A stretch of 64,000 bases of DNA from assembly GCA_017443145.1 (NCBI GenBank), contig JAFSPA010000007.1:104407-168406 (forward strand), in the 5' to 3' direction. The notes under the pieces were generated by a model. The model did not search any database, was not told the origin of the DNA, and saw nothing but the letters and a program-made list of their open reading frames with translations. The DNA comes from Paludibacteraceae bacterium. GTDB taxonomy: Bacteria > Bacteroidota > Bacteroidia > Bacteroidales > Paludibacteraceae. A program made the position numbers and the translations under genes. This document shows positions 1-9,269 of this stretch, one piece after another; the first letter of the stretch is position 1, and every line of letters begins with the position of its first letter.

Positions 1-914
1 GTCATTTTCTGCATGTTATCAAGCCGAAGATGGCGGTGTTCGTCAAGTACGAGTTCTGGCCAGCGTATCTGCGTGAACTGAATAGGCGCAATATTCCGAC
101 GTATCTGATATCGGGCATTTTCCGCGAGAAGCAGACGTTCTTCAAGCCTTGGGGCAAGAGTTATCGGCATTTGCTGACGCGGTTTACGAAGCTGTTTGTG
201 CAGGATCAGTCGTCGATGGATCTGCTGCAGCGATTTGGGATAGCGAATGTGGAGGTGGCAGGTGACACTCGGTTTGACCGAGTATATTGGATAGCTCAGC
301 ACGCGAAGGAGATTCCGTCGGTGGAACATTTTGTGACGGCACAGATTAATGCGTTTGAGTGCGTGACGGATAAGGTTATTGTGGCGGGTAGCACCTGGCC
401 GCAGGATGAGTTGCTGTTGGCGCGTTATATAGAGGAGCACGCGGACGTACGCCTGGTGTTGGTACCGCATGAGACGGACGAGAAGCATCTGCATACGATA
501 TTTCAGATATTCAAGGGTCGTCATGTGCTCTACACGGAGGCGACGCCGCAGAATGTGCTACATGTTCAGACGATGGTGATTGATACAGTGGGGATGTTGT
601 CGTCGATATACCGTTACGGCAAGGTGGCGTATATAGGTGGTGGATTCGGAGTGGGAATTCACAACACGTTGGAGCCGGCGGTATTTGGTATGCCGGTGGT
701 GTTTGGTCCTAACTACCAGCGTTTCCGCGAGGCGAAGGGTTTGATAGCTGCGGGAGCGGGGTTCAGTGTGAGCGACTACGAGACGTTTGCGGCGACGATG
801 GATAAGGTGCTGGAGGAGCATGCCGAGCTGGGACAGAAGGCGAAGGCGTATGTGGAGTCGGAGCTTGGGGCGACGGAGAAAATTTCGAGCGAAATTTTCC
901 AGTTTAGAGTTTAG
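1..914 (+). CDS. waaA: 3-deoxy-D-manno-octulosonic acid (Kdo) transferase, 5' partial
   Basis: Glycosyltransferase family 30 enzyme that adds Kdo from CMP-Kdo to the lipid A precursor at the inner membrane. The reading frame is open from base 3, giving HFLHVIKPKM before the first ATG at 30, so the true start and the N-terminal acceptor half lie outside the window. Visible family features are VKYEFWP, the AGSTWPQDE strand of the second Rossmann domain, VPHE, and the sugar-nucleotide-binding stretch GGGFGVGIHNTLEPAVFG followed by GPNYQRF. The stop (TAG, 912-914) is itself one unit of the heptamer repeat preceding hisS. Identity is secure; only the N-terminus is missing. Confidence 0.93.
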   Translation, partial: HFLHVIKPKMAVFVKYEFWPAYLRELNRRNIPTYLISGIFREKQTFFKPWGKSYRHLLTRFTKLFVQDQSSMDLLQRFGIANVEVAGDTRFDRVYWIAQHAKEIPSVEHFVTAQINAFECVTDKVIVAGSTWPQDELLLARYIEEHADVRLVLVPHETDEKHLHTIFQIFKGRHVLYTEATPQNVLHVQTMVIDTVGMLSSIYRYGKVAYIGGGFGVGIHNTLEPAVFGMPVVFGPNYQRFREAKGLIAAGAGFSVSDYETFAATMDKVLEEHAELGQKAKAYVESELGATEKISSEIFQFRV

Positions 915-921
915 AGTTTAG
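901..921 (+). repeat. Heptamer leader AGTTTAG x3 before hisS
   Basis: Three exact tandem copies of AGTTTAG end 5 bp before the hisS ATG. Each copy carries a TAG (905, 912, 919). Because 7 leaves remainder 1 on division by 3, the three stops fall in all three frames. The middle one is the waaA stop. The same design with different sequences precedes tpiA, pyrH and the gene at 24754. Confidence 0.85.
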
Positions 922-926
922 AGAAT

Positions 927-2246
927 ATGGCACAGAAACCAAATATACCTAAAGGGACGCGAGATTTTGGTCCGATAGAGATGGCTCGTAGAAATTATAT
1001 TTTTTCTACGATACGCAGTGTGTTTGCTCAGTACGGTTTTCAGCAGATAGAGACTCCTGCGATGGAGTTGATGACGACGCTGATGGGAAAGTACGGCGAG
1101 GAGGGTGATAAGTTGCTGTTCCGAATACAGAACAGCGGAGAGAAGGCGAGTGAAGCGCCGGAGAAAGGGTTGCGATATGATTTGACGGTACCTTTTGCGC
1201 GGTATATAGTGCAGCACCGTGAGGAGATTAGTTTTCCGTTCAAGCGCTACCAGATACAGCCTGTATGGCGAGCTGACCGTCCGCAGAAAGGTCGTTACCG
1301 CGAGTTCTATCAGTGCGACGTGGATGTGATTGGCACAAACTCGTTAGTGAGTGAGTTGGAGCTGATACAGATTGTAGAGGAGGTGTATAGAAGATTAGGT
1401 ATCCGCGTGTGCCTGCATATCAATAACCGCAAGATTTTGGCCGGAATCGCCGAAGTGATTGGTGCGCCGGATAAGATAACGGATATCACAGTGGCGATTG
1501 ATAAGCTGGATAAGATCGGGCTGGAGAAAGTAAACGATGAGCTGCGTGAGCGGGGACTGAGTGAGGAGGCGATAGATAAACTGCAGCCGATATTGGCGCT
1601 TGAAGGCAGTAATGCGGAGAAGTTAGAGACAATAGCTCGTATTCTCGCAGCTAACGAAGTAGGCACTAAGGGTGTTGAGGAGATGCGTACGATTCTGGAC
1701 TTGGCCAAAGATCAGACTTTGCCGATTGAGTTGGATTTGACGTTAGCGCGTGGACTGAATTACTACACAGGTGCTATCTTCGAAGTGAAGGCACTCGATG
1801 TTCAGATAGGTTCGATTACCGGTGGTGGTCGCTACGATAACCTGACGGGTATCTTCGGTCTGCCGGATGTGAGCGGTGTGGGTATATCGTTTGGTGCGGA
1901 CCGCATCTACGATGTGTTGGCCGAGCTGGAGTTGTATCCGGAGTCGATGCTGAACGGGACGCAGATACTGTTTACGGCCTTCGGTGACGCAGAGTTGCGT
2001 TATGCGCTCGTTTGGGCGAAAGCGCTGCGGGCACAGGGCGTGCGCGTGGAGGTGTATCCTGAGGCAGCGAAGATGAAGAAGCAGATGGGATACGCTGACG
2101 CGAAACATATACCGTATGTAGCGATTGTCGGTGGAAACGAGATGGAGGCGAACACCGTCATGCTGAAGGAGATGAACTCGGGAGAACAGAGGCAAGTAAC
2201 ATTAGATACATTATGCAAAATACTGCAGAACAATTTGATCGGATAA
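927..2246 (+). CDS. hisS: Histidine--tRNA ligase
   Basis: Class II aminoacyl-tRNA synthetase charging tRNA-His in the cytoplasm. The 439-residue length is normal. Motif 1 region [17 protein letters not shown] lies at residues about 10-26. Motif 2 follows, with [31 protein letters not shown] and [12 protein letters not shown]. The histidine-specific loops are [15 protein letters not shown] and GGGRYDNL, and motif 3 is [15 protein letters not shown]-terminal anticodon-binding domain covers about 330-439. The start is the ATG 5 bp after a three-frame stop repeat. The 3' end overlaps the DUF1599 gene by 34 bp. Confidence 0.97.
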   Translation: MAQKPNIPKGTRDFGPIEMARRNYIFSTIRSVFAQYGFQQIETPAMELMTTLMGKYGEEGDKLLFRIQNSGEKASEAPEKGLRYDLTVPFARYIVQHREEISFPFKRYQIQPVWRADRPQKGRYREFYQCDVDVIGTNSLVSELELIQIVEEVYRRLGIRVCLHINNRKILAGIAEVIGAPDKITDITVAIDKLDKIGLEKVNDELRERGLSEEAIDKLQPILALEGSNAEKLETIARILAANEVGTKGVEEMRTILDLAKDQTLPIELDLTLARGLNYYTGAIFEVKALDVQIGSITGGGRYDNLTGIFGLPDVSGVGISFGADRIYDVLAELELYPESMLNGTQILFTAFGDAELRYALVWAKALRAQGVRVEVYPEAAKMKKQMGYADAKHIPYVAIVGGNEMEANTVMLKEMNSGEQRQVTLDTLCKILQNNLIG

Positions 2247-2749
2247 CGGCGAAGTGCCGGGAGATATTTAGGGACAAGATGCAGGACTACGGTCCGTCGT
2301 GGCGCATCTTCCGTTTGCATGGCATCACGGACCAGTTATATATTAAGGTGTGCAATATCCGTCAGGTGCAGACGACGGGTGTGAGTCTGGTAGGTGATGA
2401 TATTGAAGGTAACCTGCGGGCGATAATCAACTACGGTGTGACGGCGATTATTCAGTCGCGTCACGGCTATGCGGACTCGATAGACATGAGTCGCGAAGAG
2501 GCATTGCGTTTGTATGACGGAATTGTGGAGGAAGCGAAAGAGTTGATGATGCGCAAGAACCACGACTACGGTGAGGCTTGGCGCGAGATGAGCAAGGAGG
2601 GGATTATTGATATGATTCTGGCGAAGATCATCCGCATCAAGACGATACTGGATAACGGTGGTAAGACGATTGCTTCGGAAGGAGTGGAAGGAAATTACTT
2701 TGATATAATCAATTATGCGATATTTGATTTGATTCATTATGAGGGATAA
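2213..2749 (+). CDS. DUF1599 domain-containing protein
   Basis: A 178-residue soluble protein of the Bacteroidetes DUF1599 family; biochemical role unknown. It is an internal duplication. The first half ([16 protein letters not shown], then [15 protein letters not shown]) and the second half ([16 protein letters not shown], then [15 protein letters not shown]) align over about 70 residues each. Repeated acidic and aromatic residues suggest an all-helical fold, possibly like MazG-type nucleotide-binding proteins (weak inference). It starts inside the end of hisS (34-bp overlap) and overlaps the next gene by 11 bp, so translation is probably coupled. Confidence 0.85.
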   Translation: MQNTAEQFDRITAKCREIFRDKMQDYGPSWRIFRLHGITDQLYIKVCNIRQVQTTGVSLVGDDIEGNLRAIINYGVTAIIQSRHGYADSIDMSREEALRLYDGIVEEAKELMMRKNHDYGEAWREMSKEGIIDMILAKIIRIKTILDNGGKTIASEGVEGNYFDIINYAIFDLIHYEG

Positions 2750-3842
2750 GATTTTACATATTGTGGCCAGTGTAGCCCGGACAGTGTTGGGCCTGGTGTT
2801 TGTGTTCAGCGGCTTTGTGAAAGCAATAGACCCGTTAGGGACGGTGTATAAGATTGAGGACTACCTGAAGGCTTTTGGCGGGTTCTTTACGGACCTGTTG
2901 CCGTTGGCGGAAGTGGCAGCGGTGGTGCTGATAACGGTTGAGTTCACGTTGGGTGTGATGATGCTATGCAATATCCGGACTAACTGGACGTCGTGGCTGG
3001 CATTAGCTTTCTACGGCGTGATGACTCCGCTGACGTTGTATATCGCGCTGACTAACCCGGTGAGTGACTGCGGTTGTTTTGGCGATGCGATCGTGCTGAG
3101 TAACTGGGCAACGTTCTGGAAGAATATCGTGCTGATGACCTTTGTGATTGTATTGCTGTGCACAAAGCGTGCGCTGCGTCAGACATTCACGGTTATGGTC
3201 GAGGCTGGCATTACGTTAGCGGCGGTGCTGTTTGTGGTTATTTGGATGGAAGTGACGTACAGACATCTGCCGGCAATCGATTTCCGTCCGTACAAAGTGG
3301 GCAATAATATCCCTGCGCTGATGGAGTTGCCGGAGGATGCCGAGCCGGATGTGTATGATATCAAGCTTATCTACGCGAAAGACGGTGTGGAGCAAGAGTT
3401 CACACTGCAGGATTATCCGAAGGGCGATAGCACATGGACGTTTGTGGACCAGAAGTCAGTGCTGGTGAAGAAAGGTTACGAGCCGCCGATTCACGACTTT
3501 GAGATTATGACGATGGAGTTCGACGATATTACGTACGATATTCTGGAGAGCGAGGAACCGCAGACGTTGGTTATCCTGTACGAGTTGGGCAAGACGGACC
3601 GAAAGCAGATGGATAAGCTGCGCGCTATCATTCACGAGCAGCCGAATGTACATTTCTTGACCGGTTCGGGCGAAGAAGAGATTGTGTCGTTTGCGGAAGA
3701 GCTCGGCTTGGACGAAGAGACGACGTGGAGCACGTTCTGCTACACGGACCCTGTGACGCTGAAGACTATTGTGCGGGCGAACCCGGGAGTGATTGTGGTG
3801 GAGAACGGAACGATTGTGGACAAATATAATTTGCGGAATTAG
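2739..3842 (+). CDS. DoxX/MauE-like membrane protein (BT_3928-type)
   Basis: A 367-residue inner-membrane protein with about five N-terminal transmembrane segments (residues about 5-30, 50-75, 85-110, 125-145, 150-172). A soluble C-terminal half of about 190 residues follows, probably exported and thioredoxin-like in character. The DoxX/MauE signatures are GLVFVFSGFVKAIDPLGT and the CGCFG motif in the loop after the third helix. Related MauE/VKOR-type proteins handle periplasmic thiols, so a redox role is plausible but unproven. It overlaps DUF1599 by 11 bp and shares its Bacteroidales neighbourhood with tpiA. Confidence 0.8.
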   Translation: MRDKILHIVASVARTVLGLVFVFSGFVKAIDPLGTVYKIEDYLKAFGGFFTDLLPLAEVAAVVLITVEFTLGVMMLCNIRTNWTSWLALAFYGVMTPLTLYIALTNPVSDCGCFGDAIVLSNWATFWKNIVLMTFVIVLLCTKRALRQTFTVMVEAGITLAAVLFVVIWMEVTYRHLPAIDFRPYKVGNNIPALMELPEDAEPDVYDIKLIYAKDGVEQEFTLQDYPKGDSTWTFVDQKSVLVKKGYEPPIHDFEIMTMEFDDITYDILESEEPQTLVILYELGKTDRKQMDKLRAIIHEQPNVHFLTGSGEEEIVSFAEELGLDEETTWSTFCYTDPVTLKTIVRANPGVIVVENGTIVDKYNLRN

Positions 3843-3950
3843 CGGTTGTACTGACAGCAACTCCTCGGCGAACGTGGCCACAGGCCACTCTGATTCGGGC
3901 GACCCAAACGCCCTGCATATGTCGCTACGGAGTTCTGTGACAGCCAACCG
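3843..3950 (+). other. Highly structured intergenic element between the DoxX-like gene and tpiA
   Basis: A 108-bp GC-rich element folding on paper into one closed structure. The outer stem is CGGTTG (3843-3848) with CAACCG (3945-3950). It continues as CTG-A-CAG-C-AACTCC (3851-3864) against GGAGTT-CTG-T-GA-CAG (3929-3943), with a bulged C and a GA bulge. An inner GCGA/TCGC helix (3868-3871/3922-3925) closes a loop holding two hairpins: GTGGCC-ACA-GGCCAC (3874-3888) and GGGCG-ACCCAAA-CGCCC (3897-3913). No ORF explains it. It could be a structured RNA leader, a processing or terminator element, or a miniature palindromic repeat. Confidence 0.6.
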
Positions 3951-3961
3951 AACGAATACAA

Positions 3962-3982
3962 TAAAAGTTAAAAGTTAAAAGA
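3962..3982 (+). repeat. Heptamer leader TAAAAGT/TAAAAGA x3 before tpiA
   Basis: Units TAAAAGT, TAAAAGT and TAAAAGA run up to 1 bp before the tpiA ATG. The TAA triplets at 3962, 3969 and 3976 fall in all three frames. The architecture matches the leaders of hisS, pyrH and the 24754 gene. Confidence 0.8.
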
Positions 3983-3983
3983 T

Positions 3984-4733
3984 ATGAGAACAAAAATGGT
4001 AGCAGGTAACTGGAAGATGAACAAGAACCTGCAAGAAGGTGTAGCATTAGCTACGGAGTTGAAAGAACAAGTTAAGAACCCGAAATGCGAAGTGGTTATC
4101 GGCACTCCGTTTATTCATTTAGCGACCGTGTGCGAACTGCTGAAAGGCAGTGCGGTAAAGGTGGCAGCTGAGAACTGTGCCGACAAGGATAAAGGTGCCT
4201 ACACGGGCGAAGTGAGTGCAGAGATGGTAGCTTCTACGGGAGCCGAGTACTGCATTCTTGGTCACTCGGAGCGTCGTGCTTACTACCACGAGACGCCTGA
4301 GATCCTGAAGGAGAAAGTGCTGTTGGCGTTAGCAAACGGTCTGAAGCCTATCTTCTGTATCGGTGAGGTGAAGGAAGAGCGCGAGGCTAATATCCAGAAC
4401 GAGGTGGTTAAGTCGCAACTCGAGGGTTCGCTATTCAACCTGAGCGCCGAGGAGTTCGGCAAGGTGACGTTGGCTTACGAGCCTGTTTGGGCTATTGGTA
4501 CGGGTCTGACGGCTACACCGGCACAGGCACAGGAGATTCACGCGTATATCCGCAGTCTAATTGCAGACAAATACGGCAAGCAGGTGGCAGACGACACAAC
4601 AATACTGTACGGTGGTTCTTGCAATGAGAAGAACGCGGCAGAGCTGTTCGCTAATCCGGACGTGGATGGCGGCCTTATCGGTGGCGCAAGTCTGGTAGCA
4701 GAGAAGTTCCTGGCCATTATCAACGCGCGCTAA
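3984..4733 (+). CDS. tpiA: Triosephosphate isomerase
   Basis: Cytoplasmic glycolytic enzyme interconverting dihydroxyacetone phosphate and glyceraldehyde 3-phosphate; 249 residues, typical. The substrate lysine is in GNWKMNKN (residues 8-15). The catalytic His is in ILGHSERR (about 91-98). The catalytic Glu is in [11 protein letters not shown] (about 165-175). The phosphate-binding loops are [10 protein letters not shown] and GGLIGGASL. The stop is 1 bp before the ATG of the gamma-carbonic anhydrase, so the two are probably translated together. Confidence 0.97.
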   Translation: MRTKMVAGNWKMNKNLQEGVALATELKEQVKNPKCEVVIGTPFIHLATVCELLKGSAVKVAAENCADKDKGAYTGEVSAEMVASTGAEYCILGHSERRAYYHETPEILKEKVLLALANGLKPIFCIGEVKEEREANIQNEVVKSQLEGSLFNLSAEEFGKVTLAYEPVWAIGTGLTATPAQAQEIHAYIRSLIADKYGKQVADDTTILYGGSCNEKNAAELFANPDVDGGLIGGASLVAEKFLAIINAR

Positions 4734-4734
4734 G

Positions 4735-5262
4735 ATGGCACTGATTAAGACCATTAATCGTAACGGCGAGATACTGACCCCTCGCATTGCGGAAGGTGTT
4801 GCTCTGATGGAGAACGCCACCGTAGTGGGTGATGTGACGATAGGCGAAGGAACGTCGGTGTGGTTCAATGCGGTGCTGCGTGGTGACGTGAACACGATTA
4901 CTATCGGTAAGCATTGTAATATCCAGGACGGCTCGGTGCTGCACACGCTATATCAGAAATCGACTATCACGCTGGGTGACCATGTGTCGGTAGGCCATAA
5001 TGTGACTATCCACGGCGCGGATGTGGATGACTACGCGCTGATAGGAATGGGCTCTACCCTACTCGACGGCGCGCATGTAGGTCGCGGAGCAATAGTGGCA
5101 GCAGGGGCGCTTGTGCTGAAGGGTACGCAGATAGGCGACTACGAGGTGTGGGGAGGCGTGCCGGCTAAGTTCATCAAGAAAGCCGACCCGCAGCAGACCG
5201 AGGAGATTAACCTGCGCATTGCCAATAACTACGCGATGTACTCGAGTTGGTATGATTGTTAG
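4735..5262 (+). CDS. Gamma-class carbonic anhydrase family protein
   Basis: A 175-residue left-handed beta-helix (hexapeptide-repeat) protein of the gamma-CA/YrdA/PaaY group. Repeats span about 20-135, followed by a C-terminal helix. Candidate metal ligands are H70, H88 and H93, with the family Arg-Asp pair R49/D51 and Q64-D65 also present, so a trimeric metalloenzyme is expected. Family members hydrate CO2 or hydrolyse thioesters; which applies here cannot be read from the sequence. It follows tpiA by 1 bp and precedes pyrH by a heptamer leader. Confidence 0.88.
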   Translation: MALIKTINRNGEILTPRIAEGVALMENATVVGDVTIGEGTSVWFNAVLRGDVNTITIGKHCNIQDGSVLHTLYQKSTITLGDHVSVGHNVTIHGADVDDYALIGMGSTLLDGAHVGRGAIVAAGALVLKGTQIGDYEVWGGVPAKFIKKADPQQTEEINLRIANNYAMYSSWYDC

Positions 5263-5281
5263 TTTAGTGTTTAGTGTTTAG
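5261..5281 (+). repeat. Heptamer leader (A/T)GTTTAG x3 before pyrH
   Basis: Units AGTTTAG, TGTTTAG and TGTTTAG follow the carbonic anhydrase stop directly and end 5 bp before the pyrH ATG. TAG triplets at 5265, 5272 and 5279 close all three frames. Confidence 0.85.
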
Positions 5282-5286
5282 AGGAT

Positions 5287-5991
5287 ATGTATAAACGCAT
5301 TTTATTGAAATTAAGTGGTGAGAGTCTGGCCGGTCAACAAGGTCACGGCATTGACCCTCAGCGTCTGAATGCCTATGCGAAGCAGATTAAAGAGATTGCG
5401 GACTTAGGTGTTGAGATAGGAATCGTTATCGGTGGGGGAAATATCTTCCGCGGTTTGAGTGGTGCGCAGAAAGGTTTTGACCGCGTTAAAGGTGACCAAA
5501 TGGGCATGCTTGCGACAGTGATTAACTCGCTGGCGTTATCGTCGGCGCTGGAGGCACTCGGCCAGAAAGTGCGTGTGCTGACATCGGTGCGGATGGAGCC
5601 TGTGGGAGATTTCTACAACAAGAACAAGGCTATTCGTCTGCTGAGCAAGGGCAATATTGTTATTCTTGCGGGCGGAACGGGCCTGCCGTTCTTCACGACC
5701 GACACTGCTTCAGGTCTGCGCGCTATCGAGATTGAAGCCGATATTATGTTCAAGGGGACCCGCGTGGACGGCATCTACACGGCTGACCCCGAGAAAGATC
5801 CGACGGCAACGAAGTTCGACACGATCACCTACGACGAGGTGCTGGAGCGTGGCTTGAAAGTGATGGACCTGACGGCTATCACGCTGTGCCGCGAGAACAA
5901 GATGCCTATCTATGTGTTCAACATGGATAAGGAAGGCAACCTGATTAAGGTGATACAAGGCGAACAGATTGGAACATTGGTTAAACCGTAA
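5287..5991 (+). CDS. pyrH: UMP kinase
   Basis: Amino-acid-kinase-fold enzyme phosphorylating UMP to UDP in pyrimidine nucleotide synthesis; 234 residues, normal length. Visible motifs are [11 protein letters not shown] at the N-terminus, the glycine-rich [12 protein letters not shown] (about 46-57), [29 protein letters not shown] (UMP/phosphate binding) and the ATP-side [17 protein letters not shown]. It lies immediately upstream of frr (13 bp), a classic pairing that couples nucleotide supply and ribosome recycling genes in bacteria. Confidence 0.97.
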   Translation: MYKRILLKLSGESLAGQQGHGIDPQRLNAYAKQIKEIADLGVEIGIVIGGGNIFRGLSGAQKGFDRVKGDQMGMLATVINSLALSSALEALGQKVRVLTSVRMEPVGDFYNKNKAIRLLSKGNIVILAGGTGLPFFTTDTASGLRAIEIEADIMFKGTRVDGIYTADPEKDPTATKFDTITYDEVLERGLKVMDLTAITLCRENKMPIYVFNMDKEGNLIKVIQGEQIGTLVKP

Positions 5992-6004
5992 TACAGACAA
6001 TACT

Positions 6005-6565
6005 ATGATTGAACCCAAACAGATTAAAGCGGACGCAGAAGAGTTGATGCAGGCCGCAGTGATGTTCTTAGACGACGCATTAGCGCATATCCGCGCAGGT
6101 AAGGCGTCCGTACGTATTTTGGACCCTATCCGCGTGGACTACTACGGAGCAGCAACGCCGCTGTCTAACGTAGCGACCGTGACGACGCCGGATGCGCGCA
6201 CGATTCAGATTCAACCGTGGGAGAAGAATATGCTCTCCGTTATTGAGCGTGCCCTGATCAACTCGAATATCGGGTTGGCACCAAACAACAACGGCGAGGT
6301 GATTCGTCTTATTATCCCGCCGCTGACGGAAGAGCGCCGTCGTGACCTTGCCAAACAGTGTAAAGGTGAGGCAGAGAACGCGAAGGTGAGTATCCGTAAC
6401 GCCCGCCGCGACGCTATCGACACCCTCAAGAAACAAGTGAAAGAGGGCCTGCCGGAGGATGCGGAGAAAGATGCGGAAGAGGATGTTCAGAAACTGCATG
6501 ATAAATACATCAAGCAGATTGACGAAGTCTACGCCAAGAAAGAGAAAGAGATCATGACCGTATAG
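6005..6565 (+). CDS. frr: Ribosome recycling factor
   Basis: Releases the post-termination 70S ribosome together with EF-G. I place the start at the ATG at 6005 ([13 protein letters not shown]), giving the family-standard 186 residues. An in-frame ATG at 5969 lies inside pyrH and would add 12 atypical residues. Conserved features are [28 protein letters not shown], the PWEK loop, and [31 protein letters not shown] in the three-helix bundle. Confidence 0.96.
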   Translation: MIEPKQIKADAEELMQAAVMFLDDALAHIRAGKASVRILDPIRVDYYGAATPLSNVATVTTPDARTIQIQPWEKNMLSVIERALINSNIGLAPNNNGEVIRLIIPPLTEERRRDLAKQCKGEAENAKVSIRNARRDAIDTLKKQVKEGLPEDAEKDAEEDVQKLHDKYIKQIDEVYAKKEKEIMTV

Positions 6566-6569
6566 CGTA

Positions 6570-7676
6570 TTGCGGCGCTATGAACTCATATTAGTAGCAT
6601 TAGGCATATTGTGCCTATTGCCGTTTGTCCCAGTGTGCGGGGAAGAGCCAGTTGACTCCCTGAGCACTTGGGACAAAATGCTTAATTGGCCCGTTATCGG
6701 TGTGCCCGTTATCACCCACTCGCCGGAGACGAGTTGGGGATTCGGCGCCGGAGTTCAAGGTTACTTCAAGATGCCGAACGCGGACAAGACGTCGATTGTC
6801 TATGGAGACGGGTGTTATACGCTCAATAAGCAGTATTACATCAGTGCGGGAGGGACGTTCTATTTCGGCGGCAAGACACCGTGGTTTATGTCGTTCCGTG
6901 GCGGTTACCGCGATTATCCGGATGTATACTACGGCCTGGGTAACGCCATCACCGAGGAGCGCAAGCACGGCACATCGTTCAATTCGCAACGCGGCACAGC
7001 CCGTGTGGAAGCACAACTCTATCTACCAGCACACTGGTCGATTGGCCCGCTGTTCAATTTTATTCATGAGAAATCGAGTATGGCGGAGTATCCGTACACG
7101 CTGATGTGGGGTCTGGGTGTGGTCACGCAGTACGACACGCGCGATATCCTCTATTACCCGTCGGACGGGCTCTTCTTCAAGGCCTCCGTCACGCACTACG
7201 ACAAAGCGTTAGGCTCAACGGCCAGGGTGACGTACCTGAAGGCGGACCTGCGGCACTATGTGTCCCTACCCTATACGATTGTTTTTGCCTGGCAGTTTGC
7301 TACCGAATGGGCACTGTCGGATGACGTGAGTGCAATACCACTCCGCTGCCTACCGACACTCGGAGGACAAGACCTCGTGCGCGGCGTAAGACGGAATATG
7401 TTCAGCGATAATGCGATGATGGCACTGCAGGCGGAGTTTCGGTTTCCTATATGGCGGTTTATTCGCTTGCACGCGTTCGCAGGTATAGGAGATGTGTACA
7501 ACACCGACCACTGGAACTGGACCACACCGAAGGTAGGTTACGGATTAGGACTGCGCGTGGGAATCAACAAGGCAAAAGTGAACGTACGGTTCGACATCGC
7601 GCGTAATAATATATATAAGGAGTGGAACACGTGGGAGAGTTGGGCGTTTTACTTAACAGCAACGGAGGCGTTTTAA
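6570..7676 (+). CDS. BamA/TamA-type outer-membrane beta-barrel (surface antigen) protein
   Basis: A 368-residue protein with an N-terminal signal peptide (hydrophobic residues about 6-22) followed by a barrel of the Omp85 C-terminal (bacterial surface antigen) type. Family features are GWGFGAGV-like strands (TSWGFGAGVQGYF), YYGLGNAI, DTRD-ILYYPSDGLFF, GGQDLVRGVRRNMFSDNA and an aromatic terminal strand ending in F. POTRA domains are absent. The only start between the upstream in-frame stop and the signal peptide is TTG at 6570, 4 bp after frr. Its stop overlaps the rsgA ATG. Insertase or transport function is not demonstrable. Confidence 0.8.
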   Translation: MRRYELILVALGILCLLPFVPVCGEEPVDSLSTWDKMLNWPVIGVPVITHSPETSWGFGAGVQGYFKMPNADKTSIVYGDGCYTLNKQYYISAGGTFYFGGKTPWFMSFRGGYRDYPDVYYGLGNAITEERKHGTSFNSQRGTARVEAQLYLPAHWSIGPLFNFIHEKSSMAEYPYTLMWGLGVVTQYDTRDILYYPSDGLFFKASVTHYDKALGSTARVTYLKADLRHYVSLPYTIVFAWQFATEWALSDDVSAIPLRCLPTLGGQDLVRGVRRNMFSDNAMMALQAEFRFPIWRFIRLHAFAGIGDVYNTDHWNWTTPKVGYGLGLRVGINKAKVNVRFDIARNNIYKEWNTWESWAFYLTATEAF

Positions 7677-8605
7677 TGCAGCAAGGATTAGTTATCAAAT
7701 CGACGGGCAGCAGTTACCTCGTGTATTTCGAGGACAGCAGCAGTAAGGAGTGCCATATCAAGGGGAACTTCCGCATTCGTGGTATTCGTTCCACGAACCC
7801 GGTCTCAGTGGGCGATTACGTGACGGTGGAGACCTTGCCGGACGGGACGAACTGGATAACCGATATCGCAGAGCGTAAGAACTATATCATTCGCCGCTCG
7901 ACGAACCTGAGCAAAGAGAGTCATATTCTGGCAGCCAATCTCGACCAAGTGGCACTTATTGTGACGCTGCATCACCCCGAGACATCGACTACGTTTATAG
8001 ACCGATTCCTTGCCACCTGTGAAGCCTACCGTGTGCCGGCTATACTGATTTTTAATAAGATTGACCTGCTATCTGACGAGGAGCAGACCGAACTCGCCGA
8101 CCTGCGTGCGCTATATGAGTCCATCGGTTATCCGACCTACGCCATCTGCGCCAAGAACCTCGAAGAGGACATCAAAACGATTTTTGCCGATAAGGTGACG
8201 CTGCTCGCAGGCAACTCGGGTGTAGGCAAGTCCACATTCCTCAACGCTATCTTCGGCCGCGAGATGACGCGCACAGGACAAATCTCCGATGCGCACCACA
8301 AAGGTATGCACACCACCACGTTCTCCGAGATGTATCGGCTGCCCGCAACCCATCACCCCTCTTGGATTATCGATACCCCGGGCATCAAGGGCTTCGGCGC
8401 CGTACAGATGGAAAAAGAAGAAATATCCCACTATTTCCGTGAGATATTTCGTATTGGCCGAGATTGCCGTTACAGCAACTGCCTTCACACCGGCGAACCG
8501 GGTTGCGCCGTTCACGACGCTGTGGTAGATGGCCGTATCGCAATGTCCCGATACGAGAGTTATATCTCCCTCCTCGGTGACTGCGACGAGACTAAGTATA
8601 GGTAA
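7676..8605 (+). CDS. rsgA: Ribosome small-subunit-dependent GTPase A
   Basis: Late 30S-assembly GTPase with circularly permuted G motifs. Starting at the ATG at 7676 (stop/start overlap TAATG with the barrel gene) gives 309 residues. An OB-fold covers about 1-70. NKID (G4) is at 127-130, GNSGVGKST (G1) at 179-187, HTTT around 212-215 and DTPG (G3) at 233-236. The C-terminal zinc motif is C264, C269, H271 and C277. An in-frame ATG at 7622 lies within the barrel gene and is not needed. Confidence 0.96.
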   Translation: MQQGLVIKSTGSSYLVYFEDSSSKECHIKGNFRIRGIRSTNPVSVGDYVTVETLPDGTNWITDIAERKNYIIRRSTNLSKESHILAANLDQVALIVTLHHPETSTTFIDRFLATCEAYRVPAILIFNKIDLLSDEEQTELADLRALYESIGYPTYAICAKNLEEDIKTIFADKVTLLAGNSGVGKSTFLNAIFGREMTRTGQISDAHHKGMHTTTFSEMYRLPATHHPSWIIDTPGIKGFGAVQMEKEEISHYFREIFRIGRDCRYSNCLHTGEPGCAVHDAVVDGRIAMSRYESYISLLGDCDETKYR

Positions 8606-8606
8606 T

Positions 8607-9269
8607 CTACTGCTTCCAACGACGACGATATAGCTCCGTCGCTATTTCTTCTATACGCATAGAGCATAATAACTTGCGCTCTACACCATTCACAACTAGC
8701 ACAAGCATCCCGCTTGCTATACCTTGTATACGTATATGCTCAATTTCAGCAATCGGGATACGTATTTCCGTCATAGGTTTTAGGAACGAGTACTCCTGCG
8801 CAATAAACACATTTCCATCAATAATATACTTGTTGCGCATCGGAAATATTAGGGATACAATAGCTATTGATAAGAACATTACTATCAATATAATATAATC
8901 AGACATGTCTAAGCGCATAGTATCAAATATATAATATATCGAATACAGAAGAACAAGGGTAGTTATTACACCAACTAATCGCCACCAGTCAAATGAATTC
9001 TTAAATTCCACCACTTGCGATAAGGGTTGGTTCGTGTTAGACGACTCCGATTCATTCGGTATATAGTCTATTTGTTTCTTCTCCTGTGTCCCTATCATCA
9101 CAAACCATGCAATAGTTAGAATGAGCAACACTCCCAATGCCCATATTGGCTGACCATATACTTTATCTATAATGTAATGACTTGCTTGCATTAGAATTAT
9201 AAAACCGAAATTAAACATAGTCCAGCCTATTCGTCTGGCAAGACGCTTTTGTGAATTAGTCATAATCAT
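8607..9269 (-). CDS. Hypothetical four-helix membrane protein with PH-like C-terminus
   Basis: A 220-residue protein I do not recognise. It has two hydrophobic hairpins (residues about 12-32 and 42-60, then about 95-115 and 122-142), separated by a polar Ser/Asn-rich linker. A C-terminal beta-rich segment of about 75 residues (KYIIDGNVFIAQEYSFLKP onward) resembles bacterial PH-like domains. It overlaps the upstream minus-strand gene by one base in ATGA context, so the two form one unit. Local sequence is more AT-rich than the neighbouring core genes. Function unknown. Confidence 0.65.
   Translation of the reverse strand: MIMTNSQKRLARRIGWTMFNFGFIILMQASHYIIDKVYGQPIWALGVLLILTIAWFVMIGTQEKKQIDYIPNESESSNTNQPLSQVVEFKNSFDWWRLVGVITTLVLLYSIYYIFDTMRLDMSDYIILIVMFLSIAIVSLIFPMRNKYIIDGNVFIAQEYSFLKPMTEIRIPIAEIEHIRIQGIASGMLVLVVNGVERKLLCSMRIEEIATELYRRRWKQ

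Noticed and set aside
3793..3978. 61-residue ORF across the doxX-tpiA gap
   Set aside because: It runs through the structured element, overlaps the end of the upstream gene in another frame and has no protein-like features.
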